DNA of 64,000 nucleotides from Monocercomonoides exilis. Lineage: Eukaryota; Preaxostyla; Oxymonadida; Polymastigidae. Position 1 is the first letter of the stretch, and every line of letters begins with the position of its first letter. Shown here piece after piece: positions 12,194 to 23,791 of this stretch. The translations under genes and the position numbers were made by a program. The DNA lies in NCBI GenBank assembly GCA_001643675.2, contig LSRY02000026.1, forward strand, positions 512,501 to 576,500, read 5' to 3'. The notes beneath the pieces were generated by a model. The model had not been told where the DNA came from. It searched no databases and was given only the letters and a program-made list of their open reading frames with translations.

Positions 12194-15100
12194 TGATTAC
12201 TCATCAATGAAGGATGATAACAATTTGTTTGTTGGAAGTGATGATTTTCATTCAAACAAAGATTTGTTCATGTTTCTCGTTCCATACAGCTCAATTGAGA
12301 TATTTATCTCATCTGAAGGATTTGATGTTGCAAGATGTGGAAGCGAGGAAGAGACATGCAGAGCATTTTGGAAATGGATGGAAAAGATGAAAGACGAAGA
12401 AGGAAATAAAACAATTCATATTGAAAAATCAACAATTATTCGAGATTCATATGACCTTTCCTATTATCAGATCAAAAAGTCTTCTCCAATGGGAGAAGAG
12501 AATGTGAAAGCAATATTGAATTTTGAAAAGGCAGTTGGAAATCAATTGAAATGTTTCATGGAAAATGATATTCATCTTGAATTATCAAACATCCAACTTC
12601 AATTAACATCGGAATTTGACAATTCAGCCAAAACAATTATTTCAAACAAAAATGGAGATTTGGTGATAACTGGATGTTCTTTCCATTCAGAGGCAGGAGT
12701 GAACAATGGATTTGATTGTGTGTTTGTGGATGTGATTGGAGGAACTGTGGAAGTGAGTGATTTGTCGATGGAATCGTGCAATGTTGGAAATAGTGTATTT
12801 ACCATTCATATTACAGGAGTTTCTTGTCATTTTGCGAATGTTCGAGTGGAATCGTTGAATGAAAGCAGAGGATGCATTTTATCAATCAAGAAATATGAAC
12901 CAGGATTGAAGATAAATGAAGAATGTGTAAATATTGAGATTGACAAATCATTATTTTCAGGAGTGAAGAGAAGTGGCAATGGGCTTGGAATTTTGGAGTC
13001 AAAGAGTGAGAAAAAGATTGATTTGTTTGTAAAGGAGAGCAACATCACAGAAGACAAAGCAGAATTGAGTGAAAAAGGAGGGGCGATATTCTTCACATTG
13101 GGTGCATCAGGATCAATGAAGATGATTAAGTCCGAAGTCAGTCAATGCAGCTGCACCAATGGGAAAGGAGGAGGAGTGTATTTGGCAACAAAGGAAAGAG
13201 GAGAATTGAATTTTTCATTTGTGGGAATGAAATTCAGTGACAACGGGGCTATTGTTGGAAAAGATATTTTCATTGAATGTTATAACATCACATCACAGAT
13301 CAATGAAACCCAATTTCAATTTGATCTTCGAGAGAATCATTATTCACGAATTAATGCAATATATGGAATTGATGAATGCCAGTATACAGTTGACACAGAT
13401 ATGATTGAATTTGTGACGATTCATCAGAGTGATACGATTATAGCAAACAGCTTGAATGGATCAAACGAAAAACAATGTGGAACGAACATTTTTCCTTGTT
13501 ATTCAATTAATCATGGACTAATACATCTGACTTATGAATATGTGAGTCTGTTGCACATTGACACAAAGAGCGCAATTGAGGAAGAGATTAATTTGAAAGA
13601 AATGAGTTTGAGCTCAAAAAGCAGAGATTTGTGTGAAGTTGAAGTGAAATTAAGCATTGGAAAAACAAGAAAAGTTTTGATTTCAACGGAAGGAACAGTT
13701 TCATTGCTGAGAGTGGGCTTTGTGTTTGATTCAGATTTCATTTCTGAGCATGAATCATTAATATCACCAGAAGGAGGGATTCTTGAAATTATGAATTGTT
13801 CATTCAGTTCAAAACAATCTGCAGAAGGTGCAAATGCAGCTTTTGCAAGTATACCATTTCACATCATTTTTATGGGAAAAGGAATATTACAACTTGAGGG
13901 ATGCATAATATCAAATCTCATTCTTCAAGAATCAGCATTATATCTTTCATCACCACTTCCATCAGTGATTTTTTTGTTTGAGATATTCAATTCAACAGTT
14001 TCTCATTCGCTTGTTGAAATTATTGAATGTGGACAATTAAAAATGGATAAGTTTCATTCAGCAAATATCACAGTTGAGGGAAATGAAGATTCATTGATAT
14101 CTTGCTTGTCAATGAAAAAGACAGTGCATTTGACAAATTGCACAATGGACGGAGTAAGTTCAAAGACCACAAAAGGAAAATTGATGAAATTGGATAATTG
14201 CACAGATGTGAAAATGGATAGTTGCATTTTCGATGGGAGTTCAAACGAAAGAAATGAAAAGAATTTGAATGCAGGAGAAGAAGAGATGTGCATATGGGAT
14301 GGATCTCTTGTGGATGTTGTGAAGAGTTCTGTGATGATTAAAGACACAACAATCTCGAATTCACTAGAAGGTGGAGTCACAATGAGTGGGGGAAATGTGA
14401 ATATTGAGAAAGGAGAGTTTTTGAATAACAATCCATCAATTGAAGGATATCCATCATTGAGAAGAAACATCATCTGCTCGGATTCTGGAATATTGAATGT
14501 TGAGAGTTTGAAAGGAGGAGATGGATGGGAAAGAAATACTTCACTTTGGATGTTGAATGATGGGTGCATCTTTGAAGGGATTGTTTCTGAAAGAGCATCT
14601 CCATTCTTCATTCCTGTGTTGGAAAGCGTGGAAGTCAAAGAAACAACAGATAGAATGAAACTGACAATCAAAGGATTGCTTCTTGTTCCATGCAATCTTT
14701 CATTTTCAGTTGTGAAGAGGAATGGAGAAGAGAAAGAGATTGAATAACATGATTTTGATTCAAATGGGTTTTTGTCAGAGAGAGAAGTTGAAGGGAATGT
14801 GGCAAAAGATCTCATCAGCAATTGTGGAAATGAAACAGAAGTGAGTGTGCGTACTTTATTTGGAAATGCAGAATCTACTTCTTCAACTGATCCATTTGTC
14901 CTAAAGAACAGGAGTGAATCCAAAACAAGTGGAGATGACAATGTTGTGAAAGGAGGCAACCTGACAAGTTCATTGTGGGCTGTGATTGCCATGGCAATTG
15001 ATCTTTTTTTTATTCTGATAGGTTTTGTTGTTGTATCAATTCGGTGGAGAAAGCAAAAGAGAAGAACAAAGGAATTGGAAGAGATAGTAAATGACACAGT

Positions 15101-16073
15101 GAGGAAGGATCCGAAGGCATTTGAAATGGTGACGATGGAAATGTCGCCTGAGGAGCAATGGAGGAGAGCAGAGAGAGAAGCAGAGAAGAAGAACGAAGAG
15201 AGGATAAAGAAGAGAGTGTATGAAAATAGCTTGGGACATTCAGAGTCATCAGAACATCTTCTTTCTGAGAGTGGTTCCACTGAATACATTTTGGGAAGAG
15301 ATTCAGACAAGATCCCTGATTGGGCATTGGAAAAGGAGGAGGAGGAAGAGATAAGGAAGAGAACACCTTCTCCTTCTATTTCATCCACTTCAACAACAGA
15401 TTCAGATTCAACATTTGTTCGATCGGAGAGTCTGTGTCCAACCACCTCTTCGATGTCGAATCTGGTGGATGCAATGGCCTGCTCATCTCCTCATGAGAAA
15501 TTGATTGTGGATCTGAGGGATTCACTGTTCATGTTGTTGCATGGGCTGAACAAGACAAAGGAGATGGCAATTGGCACTCTTCAGGAGAGGGAGCAGACAG
15601 CTGCACAGATCCTGTTCTGGGTGGCTAATCTCGCACTCCACTCATTTGATGAGATGGAAAACCCACTTCAGTCATTGTCCAGTTTGAGTCCTCACATTGT
15701 GTTGTTCTCCGAACATATGGTCATCTGCATTGTGATGCACTCTGACTGCTCATCTGATTCAGATTCATCATCAATCTCTTCATCAACAGTTGTAACATCT
15801 GCCAGTGATGATGATGACTCACTTCCTTCATCTGCCTTTGAGGATGAAGATGATAATTTCAAAAAAGAGTGCCTGAGGTGGATGGCACCAGAGCTGCAGG
15901 TGAACAAGAAGATGGGAGCAACAAAGAAGTCGGTTGTGTTTTCGATTGGGATGATGCTGTGGGAGTGTCTGACACTGGATATCCCGTTTGGGGAGTATGA
16001 AGGGGAGGTGGCAGGGCAGAAGATTGTGAATGGAGAGAGATCGGATGGAAAAAAGTCGAGTGGTTTCGACTGA
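10581..16073 (+). CDS. Beta-helix receptor-like protein with transmembrane helix and degenerate kinase domain
   Basis: The frame runs 1,830 residues if TAA 14745-14747 (codon 1389) is Gln; otherwise it is cut at 1,388. The ectodomain is a Ser/Asn/Cys-rich parallel beta-helix (POMP-like) with at least three large units, each opening with an S-x-G-x-D...C-G...C motif (e.g. VSTGGHDTLGCGDEIFPC) and carrying GKGGGIYLDC/GKGGGVYL strands. A membrane helix (WAVIAMAIDLFFILIGFVVV, about residues 1467-1486) and a basic stop-transfer RWRKQKRRTK follow. The cytoplasmic tail ends in a protein-kinase-like segment retaining the subdomain VIII motif RWMAPEL and the family motif ECLTLDIPFGEYEGE. The Val-Ala-x-Lys, HRD and DFG motifs are absent and replaced by Ser-rich sequence, so it is probably a pseudokinase. 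No signal peptide is seen at this ATG, so the 5' end may be missing. The end is probably shifted: coding-like sequence continues in another frame. Confidence 0.75.
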
Positions 16074-16348
16074 AAGGAATGGTGGAAAAAAGTGTTCTGG
16101 TTCAGATGCCAGACATAGTATCATTTTCAGAAATGAAAGGAGAATTTATTTGGTAATTACGTGCGAAGGCAGCAATGCTTATAGTGTCAAATGAGATGTG
16201 CTTTGCAGGGGGAAGCAGAGAAGAAATAGGTGAAAGCTTTGTTCGAAGAAGCAGCAGAACAGTGGAGTGTGTTCTGATAGATGAGCACAAAGACATTATT
16301 GTTGTTGGCAATGGAAACAGCACAAACAACAAAAGCGATAAAAATTGA
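16043..16348 (+). pseudogene. Out-of-frame continuation after the receptor pseudokinase
   Basis: From 16043 a different plus-strand frame (shifted against the receptor) reads as normal-looking protein: KKVEWFRLKGMVEKSVLV, AAMLIVSNEMCFAGG, EEIGESFVRRSSRTVECVLI and DEHKDIIVVGNG. It ends at TGA 16346-16348 and crosses TAA 16154-16156 (Gln in FIWQLRAKA). This suggests the receptor reading frame shifts near 16045 by an indel or unrecognised splicing and that the true C-terminus is about 90 residues longer. No domain is recognised in the tail. Confidence 0.45.
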
Positions 16349-16417
16349 AGACAATTTTGAAATAAATGAAATGCATATGTGTGAATACATTGATGCATGG
16401 ATTTTTGCATGTTAATA

Positions 16418-17160
16418 CACCAAAAATTATTCAACATCGAAAAACTTTAATTTTCGATTTTGAATTGAAGTTTTTCGATGTTGTTTTAAAGTTTTTCGAT
16501 TTTGAATTATTGTTCGAAATCGGAAAACTTTAATTCAAAATCGAAAATGTTTAATTCGAAATCGAAAATGTTTAATTCGAAATCGAAAAAGAAGTTTATA
16601 AGTACAGAATTTCAATTTAAGTCTAAACCAAAGAAATTTTATTGACACAAATGTTTATAATTGTAAATGATTATTTATTGGAAATGTTTTTCTTTCGTTT
16701 TTAACAACTGGTTTTTACGATATAGGCTGATATCAATCGATTCTTTTCTCATTTTGAATATTGAAAATGATATATTTTATCAGTTTCCTATGCAATAAAT
16801 GAAATTAAAAACATTTTATTTTCCGTAAATGATATGAATTTTTGTATTTTTGTGCACAAAACAAGATCATGAACTATCCTATCACTTTTATTTTTTGCAA
16901 AAATTGCTAATTATATTCTGAGCACATGTGAAGAATAAAAAAATATTCAGTTTTATCCTATTTACACTATTTCACACAATCAAACACCAAAAAAACATCA
17001 AAAAATATTTTTTTAATTGAAATTTACAAATTTCTCAGATCTATAACTGAAAGAAAAGAAACTGACATGAATATGAATTTTTAATTTTTTTCTAAATTCT
17101 TGATTATAAAGAATTTTCGATTTTGAATTCAAGTTTTTCGATGTTGAATAATTTTTGGTG
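16418..17160. mobile_element. TA-flanked MITE with about 30-bp TIRs
   Basis: The left end reads CACCAAAAATTATTCAACAT from 16418 and the right end is its reverse complement finishing at 17160; the match continues through ATCGAAAAACTT. Both ends abut TA (16416-16417, 17161-17162). No coding sequence lies inside. The interior near the left end holds repeated units of the type AATTCGAAATCGAAAA and their inverses (16440-16590), so it can fold on itself. Size, TIRs and TA duplication fit a Tc1/mariner-class non-autonomous element. Confidence 0.8.
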
Positions 17161-17535
17161 TATATATTTCAAATTTAATTTAAAGGAAATAAAGTTTATT
17201 TTTGTTTTGAGTTGAAAAAATTGTTTAATAGGACAAACTCTTGATTTATGAATATATTGAAAAATCGAATAAATTCAATGTTTGAATTGCATTCATTTTT
17301 TTTTTTTTTTGTTTATGTTGTTTAGTGTTGAAACTGCTTTATAAATTGTGCTGATTATTTTAAAAAGCAGATTTTATTATCATTTTTCCAAAATTCAAAT
17401 TTCAAAATACATAGACAAACATTAGCTTTTTATTCTCAAAATAAGCCATAATAATTATCTAACTTTTCAAATTTTTGATCATTTTATAAATTATTCTATC
17501 AAACACATGATTGAGACCGAATTTTAGATAAAGAA

Positions 17536-19010
17536 TTGACTTTCAGTGAGTTTTTGAAGCGATCAAACAACAAAAATCACATGGCTGTTGAACTGCTGTC
17601 CAAATTTGGGATTATAAAAAAAAATCGAACATGTTGGAAGTGCGAAAAACTGATGGAATTGAGGACCCAAAAAAAAGATAGTGATTACTATATTTACAAA
17701 TGTTCAAAATGCGGAAAAAACTACAGCTGGAATCATAACTCAATTTTTATGGAATTTCACCTTTCACCATTCAAACTAACATTATTGTTGTATCATTTTT
17801 GGTACAAACACCCAATAAAGGAAGTCACTTTTGAAACAAAAATATCAAACAAAACTGTTGTGAAATTATTTGAAAAGTTGAGAAGAATATGTTGTTATTT
17901 TGAAACATTCGAAATGGAGAAAATCGGAAAAGATCGAATAGTGGAAATAGATGAAACTTTAATTCACAAAAGAAAAAACTGTGTTGGAAGATGCAGATAA
18001 CATCAATGGTTATGGGGGGTTGTTGAGAGAAAAAAAATTGGAAAGCCACAAAAATTGATAGTCGAATTTATTCCAGATCGAAAAGCAGATACAATATTGT
18101 ATTTTGCGAAAAAGAACATAGATAAATTATCAACTATTATGTCTGACAAATGGTCAGCATATAACTGCATAAATGAAAATGGTTTCATCATTGACAGTGT
18201 CAATCATTCACTCAATTTTGTCAAACCCGAAAATCCGAAAGTTTACACTCAAACAATAGAAAGTATGTGGTCTCATCTGAAAAGCCACATACCAAAAAGA
18301 GGAAGAACTTTCATTAAGACAAAAGAATATGTGTATGAGTTTTAATATCGGTTCAACAATAGACTAACACCGACAGCATATATAAAGGAACTTTCAAAAA
18401 TCAGAAAGAAAAATTTGGATATTTTCTTGAGAGCTTACAGCGAAAGCGTTACAAGCTTGAAAAGCATTCTTTTGAAAGAGAGAAAATTCAAATTGTCTTA
18501 TTATTTATTTAAAAAAGAGGAATTGAGAAAAAGAAACAACTATGAAATGTGTGATAAAAATGAACTTGATGAAATGTTAAAGAAAAAAAGATCATCAAAG
18601 CTAATATCAGAAACAAAAGAATCAACAAATTTAAAAAGAAGAAAAATAGATGATAAAGAAAAAAAGAAGAAAAAGAAGAAAAAGAAGAGAAAGAAGAGAA
18701 AGAAACAGAAACAAAAGTTGAAACTGAAGATGACATATTTTCATCAGACATTGATTGCAAAACTTTAAGAATGAAAAAAAAGAAAAGACACAGATCATAT
18801 GACGGAAGATTTCTGAAAAATAACGACAGCCAACAGTTAAAAACGTTGGAGTTTGAAACCCTTAAGTTTTGCGAAAAAAAAGAGAGAGAAATAGAAGAAA
18901 TGGAGAAAAAAGAAAAACAAAAAACAAATGCAATTCTCAATCGAAAAATACTCAGATGCTTTATCAAATCAACAAATATTGGAACAGAACATTCGCCAAT
19001 AAATATATGA
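17536..19010 (+). CDS. ISXO2-like (IS1595-type) DDE transposase with Lys/Glu-rich tail
   Basis: The N-terminus LTFSEFLKR is followed by a zinc ribbon (CWKCEKL ... YKCSKCGKNYSW), the DDE core and a charged tail. The three acidic sites are visible: RIVEIDETLIHKRK, TIMSDKWSAYNC and QTIESMWSHLKSHIPK; the ISXO2 hallmark VNHSLNFV is present. TAA occurs in frame at 17998-18000 and 18343-18345, both where Gln fits (GRC-R-Q-HQWLWG; YEF-Q-YRFNNR). In the AAAAAGAAG-rich stretch near 18660-18700 the natural frame changes: DDIFSSDIDCKTLRMKKKK continues to TGA 19008-19010, whereas the original frame gives a long Lys run and ends at TGA 18772-18774. This may be a slippage indel. No ATG precedes TTG 17536; ATG 17581 is the next option. 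Terminal repeats were not located. Confidence 0.75.
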
Positions 19011-19640
19011 ATTTTTATTTCACATTATCATTTGTCGCATCACATTCTGATCACTTTGCAATAAGAAAATCCAATTAATACAAATGATGGCATATGAATT
19101 TCAAACAAAAACAAAACACAAGTATTGTCAACGTGCCATTTGTAATTATCTCGTTGATTTCACGATAATAATTTAATTCCATTTGAATAACAATATTGAA
19201 ATAACAAGCATATTGATTATTTTCACAAGACAACATTTTTCACGCATTCAAACTCTCAAACGATAATCATGTGGCTATGTCAGAAAAACAAACGATATAT
19301 CAAATTCTCCCAATAATCATCATCATCTAGTATAAACAGTTTAATTTTATGCTACATCTTTTTTTCATTCCTCATGCATTTCACATCATCTCTCATTCCC
19401 CTCCTCTTTCACAGCAAAGTGTGCAACATATCGACTCTAGTCCCTTCACCATGCAATCCTGATAGTTCGCAACCATTCTTTCATTCATCGTTCTTTTCAC
19501 AACCAGAAACTCTGTTCAATTCACTATCTTTTAAAATTCTTTGCAGATTCTGTCCTGTGCAGCTTTGCCTTTTCTGTTTCAGCTCCAATGCACATTCGTG
19601 CTTCCGTTGATAACAATGAAACATATATTTCAAAAACACT
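19011..19640. other. Intergenic, AT-rich
   Basis: I see no supported gene on either strand; the frames present are short and of biased composition. No repeats were noticed. Confidence 0.4.
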
Positions 19641-21245
19641 CCTTGAATTAATGTTGCACATATTCACTCCAATTTAATTTACTTGAATTGACAAAGAAAG
19701 TTTTTTTAAACATGTTTTCCCCTTATATTGCTAATATTTCCAATCATAATTTTCCTCATCCTCAGACCCACATTCATTTGCTCGCACCCTTCCAGAATAG
19801 GTGGGACAAATCTGCCTCTTTAATCAATCACATTACATTTCTCCAGATTCGATAAACGCATATTGTACAATTTCTTATCCAACAAAGAACAGAAACAAAT
19901 ATTACCACTTAATAATTCCATCAATTCCACAATGCAGATAATTGAAATTTCCATCTTTCGAAATTGAAACGCAAATATCTCTTCATTAACTCTCCTATTC
20001 AAATCTGTGCTTTCCAAATCCGCATTCTTTTACTTACAAATGTAATTATCCACACATATAACTCACTTCCGCTTCAATAGAGCAGAAATCGTCTTCTCAC
20101 TTCCTCAAGAATGCTTGAACTTCATGCTTCTTTTCCTCACAGAGTGAATTCATTTCGCTCCACTCCTGCATCTTAATACGTCATTCTCTTCTCCTTTCAG
20201 CACAATTCTCATCGCCACCACTTCTTTGTTCCTCTGATTCACAATACATTCCACATACAATCCTTCGACAATCAAACTCAGATGCACAGACAACATCACA
20301 TACTCAAATGATACTCTTCCAGAAGAGCGATTCTGTTTATCCTTAATCCCCCTTTGCACCTACATAATCCTGTGTTCGACAATCTTGCTCCATCCCAACT
20401 CAAATCCCACATTCGACTCATTCACTTTCCTGCCTTCTGTTCACAGAACCATGCTTTACACAGTTCAAAAGTTATGAAGAAGTCTCATCTCAGACATCTT
20501 TGCACTCAGACATTCACCGCTCTTCTTTCTGCTTCGTATTTATTTCTCTTCAGCTAACATAAGAAAGCATCATCTCCATCAAACTTCATGACAGGAAGAA
20601 GTTAATCCGTTAACTTCCTGTCAGACTTTTTGTTATCTTCTTTTCCTCAGCTCAGCCTTGTTCATCTTATCTTCATCCACAAACTCCATCTCAAATTGTT
20701 TTTGAATTTATGTTTCACGCAAATTCGCACAAATCGCATGCACACTTAATCCTTTTCCCAATCCTATTCCACATAAGCACTCATCACTCCAACCAACACA
20801 AGCTTTCTCAGTTTACTTCAATAATGATCATATAAATCTATTTTTCTTTTTCTTTGCTTTCATTGTCCAAAAACCTTTTAAATTTGATGTTAACAACAAT
20901 TCCTCATATAATTTGCATTTTGTTTCTTCTTTTTCATCATCACACTCATTTTATTTCCTATTTCTTTAATCTGTCTATTACAACTTCTCCGTTTGTCTTC
21001 ACATACTCCACTACGAGAAATCCCTGCTCCACTCTTCCTTCATACCACCTTTGTAATTTCGACTTCACCAAACTCAATCTCTCTCTCAAAAATACTCTCC
21101 TTCTTTATCTCTCCTCCGTTCGCTATCCATACGCAATCATTAGCCACCAAAAATTTACTTCCTTTCTCGATTTCCTCCCCACAAAACTTGTTGTTAACAA
21201 TAATGAAAACCCCAACGCTCTTTCCAGCAACTACTCCTTTTCTTG
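19640..21245 (-). pseudogene. Decayed protein gene of unknown family
   Basis: Several minus-strand segments look like genuine protein but lie in different frames with intervening TGAs. They are VGVFIIVNNKFCGEEIEKGS (about 21190-21230), EYVKTNGEVVIDRLKKQEIK ending at TGA 20946-20948, KACVGWSDECLCGIGLGKGL (about 20750-20810), RGIKDKQNRSSGRVSFEYVM (about 20290-20350) and MRLSNLEKCNVIDQRGRFV (about 19800-19870, crossing a TAA read as Gln). Segment order is consistent with one long gene. The last segment resembles an ARM/HEAT-type repeat, but I do not recognise the protein. It directly follows the truncated receptor copy on the same strand. Confidence 0.4.
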
Positions 21246-23063
21246 CTATGCTGTCGGCAGCACAGCAAGCTTATAAATCGCAAGCCTTGCCTCTCCTTTA
21301 TTTCCGCAACGTTTCACATCAAAACCATTCGATGAAATAAATATTTCAATTGAGCTGAATGGAACGAGGAATATGAATAAATCTTTGTTTGAATGATGAT
21401 AATCACTCCCCACAAACAAATTGCAATCATTTATCATTGAGGAATAATCGAACTTGAATGAGTCATTTTTCACAGAAGAATTAAAATCTTTACCCAAAAT
21501 GAACACATTCTTTCCAATGGCCGCATTGTTGTTCTCAAAAGTGATTCCAACATCAAAAAAGAATGGCTTTTTATTCAAGCAATTTTGACAATCCAAATAC
21601 AAGAACCCACCTTTTCCATTGCTTGATGAAAGTGAGCAAGATGATGCATTTGTTGATTTGATTACCAAATCTTCAACATTTTTTAATGTCACTTTTGCAA
21701 CGCCTCCTTCACCGCTTCCAGTGTTTACAATATTTGAAAAGTTGTTGTTTTCAAACAAAACAGAAGAAGCTAATACCAATGGTGATTTGGCAAATGAACA
21801 ATCTGCCAAACTGCATTCCTTCAATGTGCAACTTCCAGTGGTTGTGGTTATCAATGAGTATTGAACAGTATTTGTTGCTGATTGAATCTCAAACAAACAG
21901 TTTTCGAGTTGAAGATTATTACTCGATGAGATTAAGGAATTCTTGCTCGGTACAAATTGATTTGGAATCTGTAACTTCAAAGATAACATGCTGAGTGGCT
22001 GAATTGATGAAATAACAGATAAAGATGATGATGCAGAATCTCCATGGATTGTCTCTTCAAAATTGATATGAATATGTTTGGTTTCATCTCCCTCATTAAC
22101 GCACCCTTCAATCACAAGTGCATCTGAAAATGAATAAATATCTTCAATTGTCCCTTCATCTTTCACTTTCACTTTCCTTTCTCCAACTGTCCCACTTCTG
22201 TCAACGTGATTAATTCCACTTTTCATCGTTTCACATGGGAATATCTCATCTCCGCATCCCAAAGTGTCATGCCCACCAGTCGACACAGTCACCTCTATCC
22301 ACTTCAAAGAAACAAGAAACACTCGAAGATCCATTTCTCCATTAATCCCATCTTCCCCAACAAATGCATTCCCATCCTCTTCGTACTCTGTGTAAACAAT
22401 TGCAAAACGCTCTGTATTCACAGTATTCACCAGATTGCTGCTCTTCACAAACATGTTCTTCCCAACTGTTGCTGAGCATTCAGAAAACGATGTCGATGAA
22501 AGTTGAAATACTTCTCCATTTGAAGTGCAATCCAAATATATTCCTCCTCCTTTTCCTCCCTCACTCATATTCTCGCAAACACATCCAGTAAATGAACTCT
22601 CTTCAAGCGCAACATATCCTTCTGCACTCAACGCTATATTCAGTGCTTCTCCTTCTTCACTCTTTTCTGATAATGCCTCTTCAATATTGCTTCCATTCAT
22701 CATCATCCCAACCCCCATGTTCCCTCCAAACACTGCTGCCTCTCCTTCTCTATCAATCTCCAGACTTTTAAGTGTGCAATTCAACAACTTCATTTTGTAG
22801 TCCTGTTCATTCACATTTCCTGATGAAAGTGAAATTGAAAACAACGAAACTGTTGATTTCACATCTAAAATCGTGACAGACTCCAGTTCAACCATCTTCC
22901 CCGTCGATTTGATTAAGAAAAATGTAATTGTGCTTCCCTTCCCTCCATTCACACTCATCTCACAGTTCTTCAAGTGCAATTCACCATTTTGAGTGTTTGA
23001 TTCGATCACTGATGTGATTGTTCTGCTAAAACTTGGTGGAATAATATTCCCAACGAACTTCAT
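21246..23063 (-). pseudogene. Truncated inverted copy of the beta-helix receptor
   Basis: The first 537 codons appear identical to the receptor at 10581-16073 (same ATG context, motifs and upstream sequence). From about codon 538 it is a diverged homolog (e.g. SSMINDCNLFVGSD versus SSMKDDNNLFVGSD). It loses homology after FISSNGFDVKRCGNKGE, with no second or third beta-helix unit, no transmembrane segment and no kinase tail. In-frame TAG 21246-21248 would be Gln, extending the frame into unrelated sequence until TGA 20946. As a surface protein it lacks any anchor, so it is probably non-functional or a donor for gene conversion (inference). Confidence 0.8.
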
Positions 23064-23791
23064 TTCTTTTTAACCTTGCGCTATTTTTGTACAATTTTCA
23101 CTCAAATCGGCTATATCATTTAACATCTATCTTTTTTCAGAATAAAATAAATGATATTTTATGAGTTTTGTCAAAAATTTTAATGAAACAGTGTTTATTA
23201 TTGATAAGAATGTTTCACACGATTTGTTTGTTCTTCTTTATTCATTGGCACCATAGTTTAATAATAATATCCTTGTGCTGCATGCAAATAATCTTCCTAA
23301 AAATCATAATCAAAAATTGTAAAGAATTGAATGAAATGTTAATAATCATTTAGTGCACACTTTTATAATATTTCTAAACATTTTATTTGTTATATGTTCG
23401 CAAATGGGGGTTCAATTCTTGGCGAAAGAAAGCAAATTCTAAATTTTTGGATATTAAAAATATAATTGTGGGATTGACCAGATAATTTTAATTTTAAAAT
23501 ATATTTCTTTTTGTGTTTTATTTCTCAAATTTTTATTATTAAAATAGAACAATATTATAATTAATGACCTTTTATCCACTTTTTATTTCATAATTATCTT
23601 ATTTTATTTATTTTTTGAAAAAATACTCAAATTTATGGGTCAATTTTTAAAAATAGTTTTTTCACGAGAAACAAAAATTTTTGCGAAAAATCGGTCCATA
23701 CAAAGATTTTTAAATAATTTTTGCTTTTGAAACATCACAAAATTAATAGTTAAAATCCAGAATTACAAAAGGTAGACAGTTACACCTATGC
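21451..23791 (-). repeat. Inverted-repeat arm B (partner 9853-12193)
   Basis: Reverse complement of arm A. The outer boundary at 23791 falls at the very end of the gag-like ORF on the minus strand, so the duplicated segment starts exactly where the retroelement sequence stops. The loop between the arms is about 9.26 kb (12194-21450). Confidence 0.9.
23064..23785 (-). other. Shared AT-rich upstream flank (arm B)
   Basis: Inverted copy of 9853-10580. It contains no gene that I can support. Confidence 0.5.

Noticed and set aside
14054-15445. 463-codon minus-strand frame opposite the receptor
   Set aside because: It is antisense to the beta-helix and pseudokinase frame, with Ser/Phe-biased composition and no domain.
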